Shown here: one piece after another, positions 6,237 through 6,519 of the stretch | Position numbering within the stretch: the first letter of the stretch is position 1 | How the letters are laid out: each line of letters begins with the position of its first letter | Assembly: GCA_002440625.1 (NCBI GenBank) | Contig: DJUV01000053.1 | Span: 1-6,519 of the forward strand | Source of the DNA: Rhodobacteraceae bacterium UBA6273 | Lineage (GTDB): Bacteria > Pseudomonadota > Alphaproteobacteria > Rhodobacterales > Rhodobacteraceae | DNA length: 6,519 nt | Reading direction: 5' to 3' | Translations under genes and position numbers: made by a program | Notes under the pieces: generated by a model | Seen by the model: the letters and a program-made list of their open reading frames with translations, nothing else | Told to the model about the DNA's origin: nothing | The model's database searches: none

Positions 6237-6265
6237 TTGAACCGGAACAAAAACAGATCAAATCT
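6237..6265 (+). promoter_or_regulatory. Candidate uvrB promoter with LexA-like repeat
   Basis: TTGAAC (6237-6242) and AAATCT (6260-6265) are 17 bp apart and would start transcription near 6272, a short distance before the ribosome site. Between them GAAC-N7-GATC (6245-6259) differs by one base from the alphaproteobacterial LexA direct repeat GAAC-N7-GAAC. Another GAAC lies at 6239-6242. uvrB is an SOS gene in many bacteria, so this is plausible, but both the -10 box and the operator are imperfect. Confidence 0.3.
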
Positions 6266-6276
6266 GCTGCAAGCAG
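6254..6276 (+). repeat. Two overlapping dyads just before the uvrB ribosome site
   Basis: CAGAT-CAA-ATCTG (6254-6266) and CTGCT-GCA-AGCAG (6264-6276) are 5-3-5 inverted repeats sharing CTG at 6264-6266. As RNA they could not both form fully, so they could be alternative hairpins beside the AGAGGA ribosome site (6275-6280); as DNA they could be operator half-sites. Confidence 0.4.
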
Positions 6277-6286
6277 AGGAATCGCC

Positions 6287-6519
6287 ATGCCCCACAACAA
6301 CACCAACGCCCCCGCCCCGCGCCCCGAGGTCCTGACCCGGCCAAAGCTCGAGGGCGGGCGGCGTTTCGTGATGAAGACGGACTTCGCGCCTGCGGGCGAC
6401 CAGCCGACGGCCATCGCGGAACTCAGCGAAGGCGTGCGCGCGGGCGAACGCGATCAGGTGCTTCTCGGCGCGACCGGCACCGGCAAGACCTTCACCATGG
6501 CCAAGGTGATCGAGGAAAC
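6287..6519 (+). CDS. uvrB: Excinuclease ABC subunit B (UvrB), 3' end missing
   Basis: This is the first 77 codons (plus two bases) of uvrB, the DNA-damage-verifying helicase-like subunit of the UvrABC nucleotide excision repair system. The ATG is preceded by AGAGGA with 6-nt spacing. Residues 1-30 form a proline- and asparagine-rich extension absent from the shortest UvrBs but common in alphaproteobacterial ones. The family start [15 protein letters not shown] (32-46) follows, corresponding to the adenine-recognising Q motif region with GDQP. Walker A is GATGTGKT at 61-68, with Lys67 and Thr68 as the nucleotide-binding residues. The reading frame is intact to the window edge. It is divergent from the complex I accessory-subunit operon across a 306-bp gap. 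Confidence 0.96.
   Translation, partial: MPHNNTNAPAPRPEVLTRPKLEGGRRFVMKTDFAPAGDQPTAIAELSEGVRAGERDQVLLGATGTGKTFTMAKVIEE

Noticed and set aside
6133..6414. 93-codon - strand frame over the uvrB start
   Set aside because: Antisense to the recognised UvrB N terminus, without motifs or ribosome site.

Overview
The window looks like chromosomal DNA of a GC-rich alphaproteobacterium, most likely in or near the Rhodobacterales. The basis is family content and coding style: a carboxy(nor)spermidine polyamine pathway, an NDUFS4-type complex I accessory subunit of the kind shared by alphaproteobacteria and mitochondria, and a UvrB with a roughly 30-residue N-terminal extension. This is inference from the sequence alone; no database search was run. 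There is no sign of phage, transposon or CRISPR DNA.

Left part, + strand (1-3590). The 3' part of a carboxynorspermidine/carboxyspermidine decarboxylase gene (nspC) enters from the left edge. It is followed 51 bp later by a carboxynorspermidine/carboxyspermidine dehydrogenase gene with a GTG start and a strong ribosome binding site. Together they make an alternative, S-adenosylmethionine-independent route to spermidine or norspermidine. A hairpin directly after the dehydrogenase stop separates it from an AI-2E-family membrane transporter gene on the same strand, which may or may not be co-transcribed.

Middle and right, - strand (3573-5980). Reading leftwards from a good sigma70-like promoter at 6010-6038, there is an NDUFS4-like complex I accessory subunit, an unrecognised cysteine-free secreted protein of 485 residues, a GNAT acetyltransferase whose GTG start overlaps the previous stop by 4 bp, and a tRNA-Arg(UCU) gene 31 bp further on. 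Tight spacing suggests that the three protein genes form one operon, perhaps read into the tRNA. A terminator-like hairpin after the tRNA lies across the end of the convergent transporter gene.

Divergent intergenic region (5981-6286, 306 bp). This is the most unusual stretch. It holds the - strand promoter, a perfect 13-bp inverted repeat (6063-6075 / 6115-6127) whose 39-nt loop carries a canonical G-quadruplex motif (6088-6106), several short 5-3-5 dyads, a possible uvrB promoter and a weak LexA-like direct repeat. The 5' end of uvrB (nucleotide excision repair helicase subunit) runs off the right edge.
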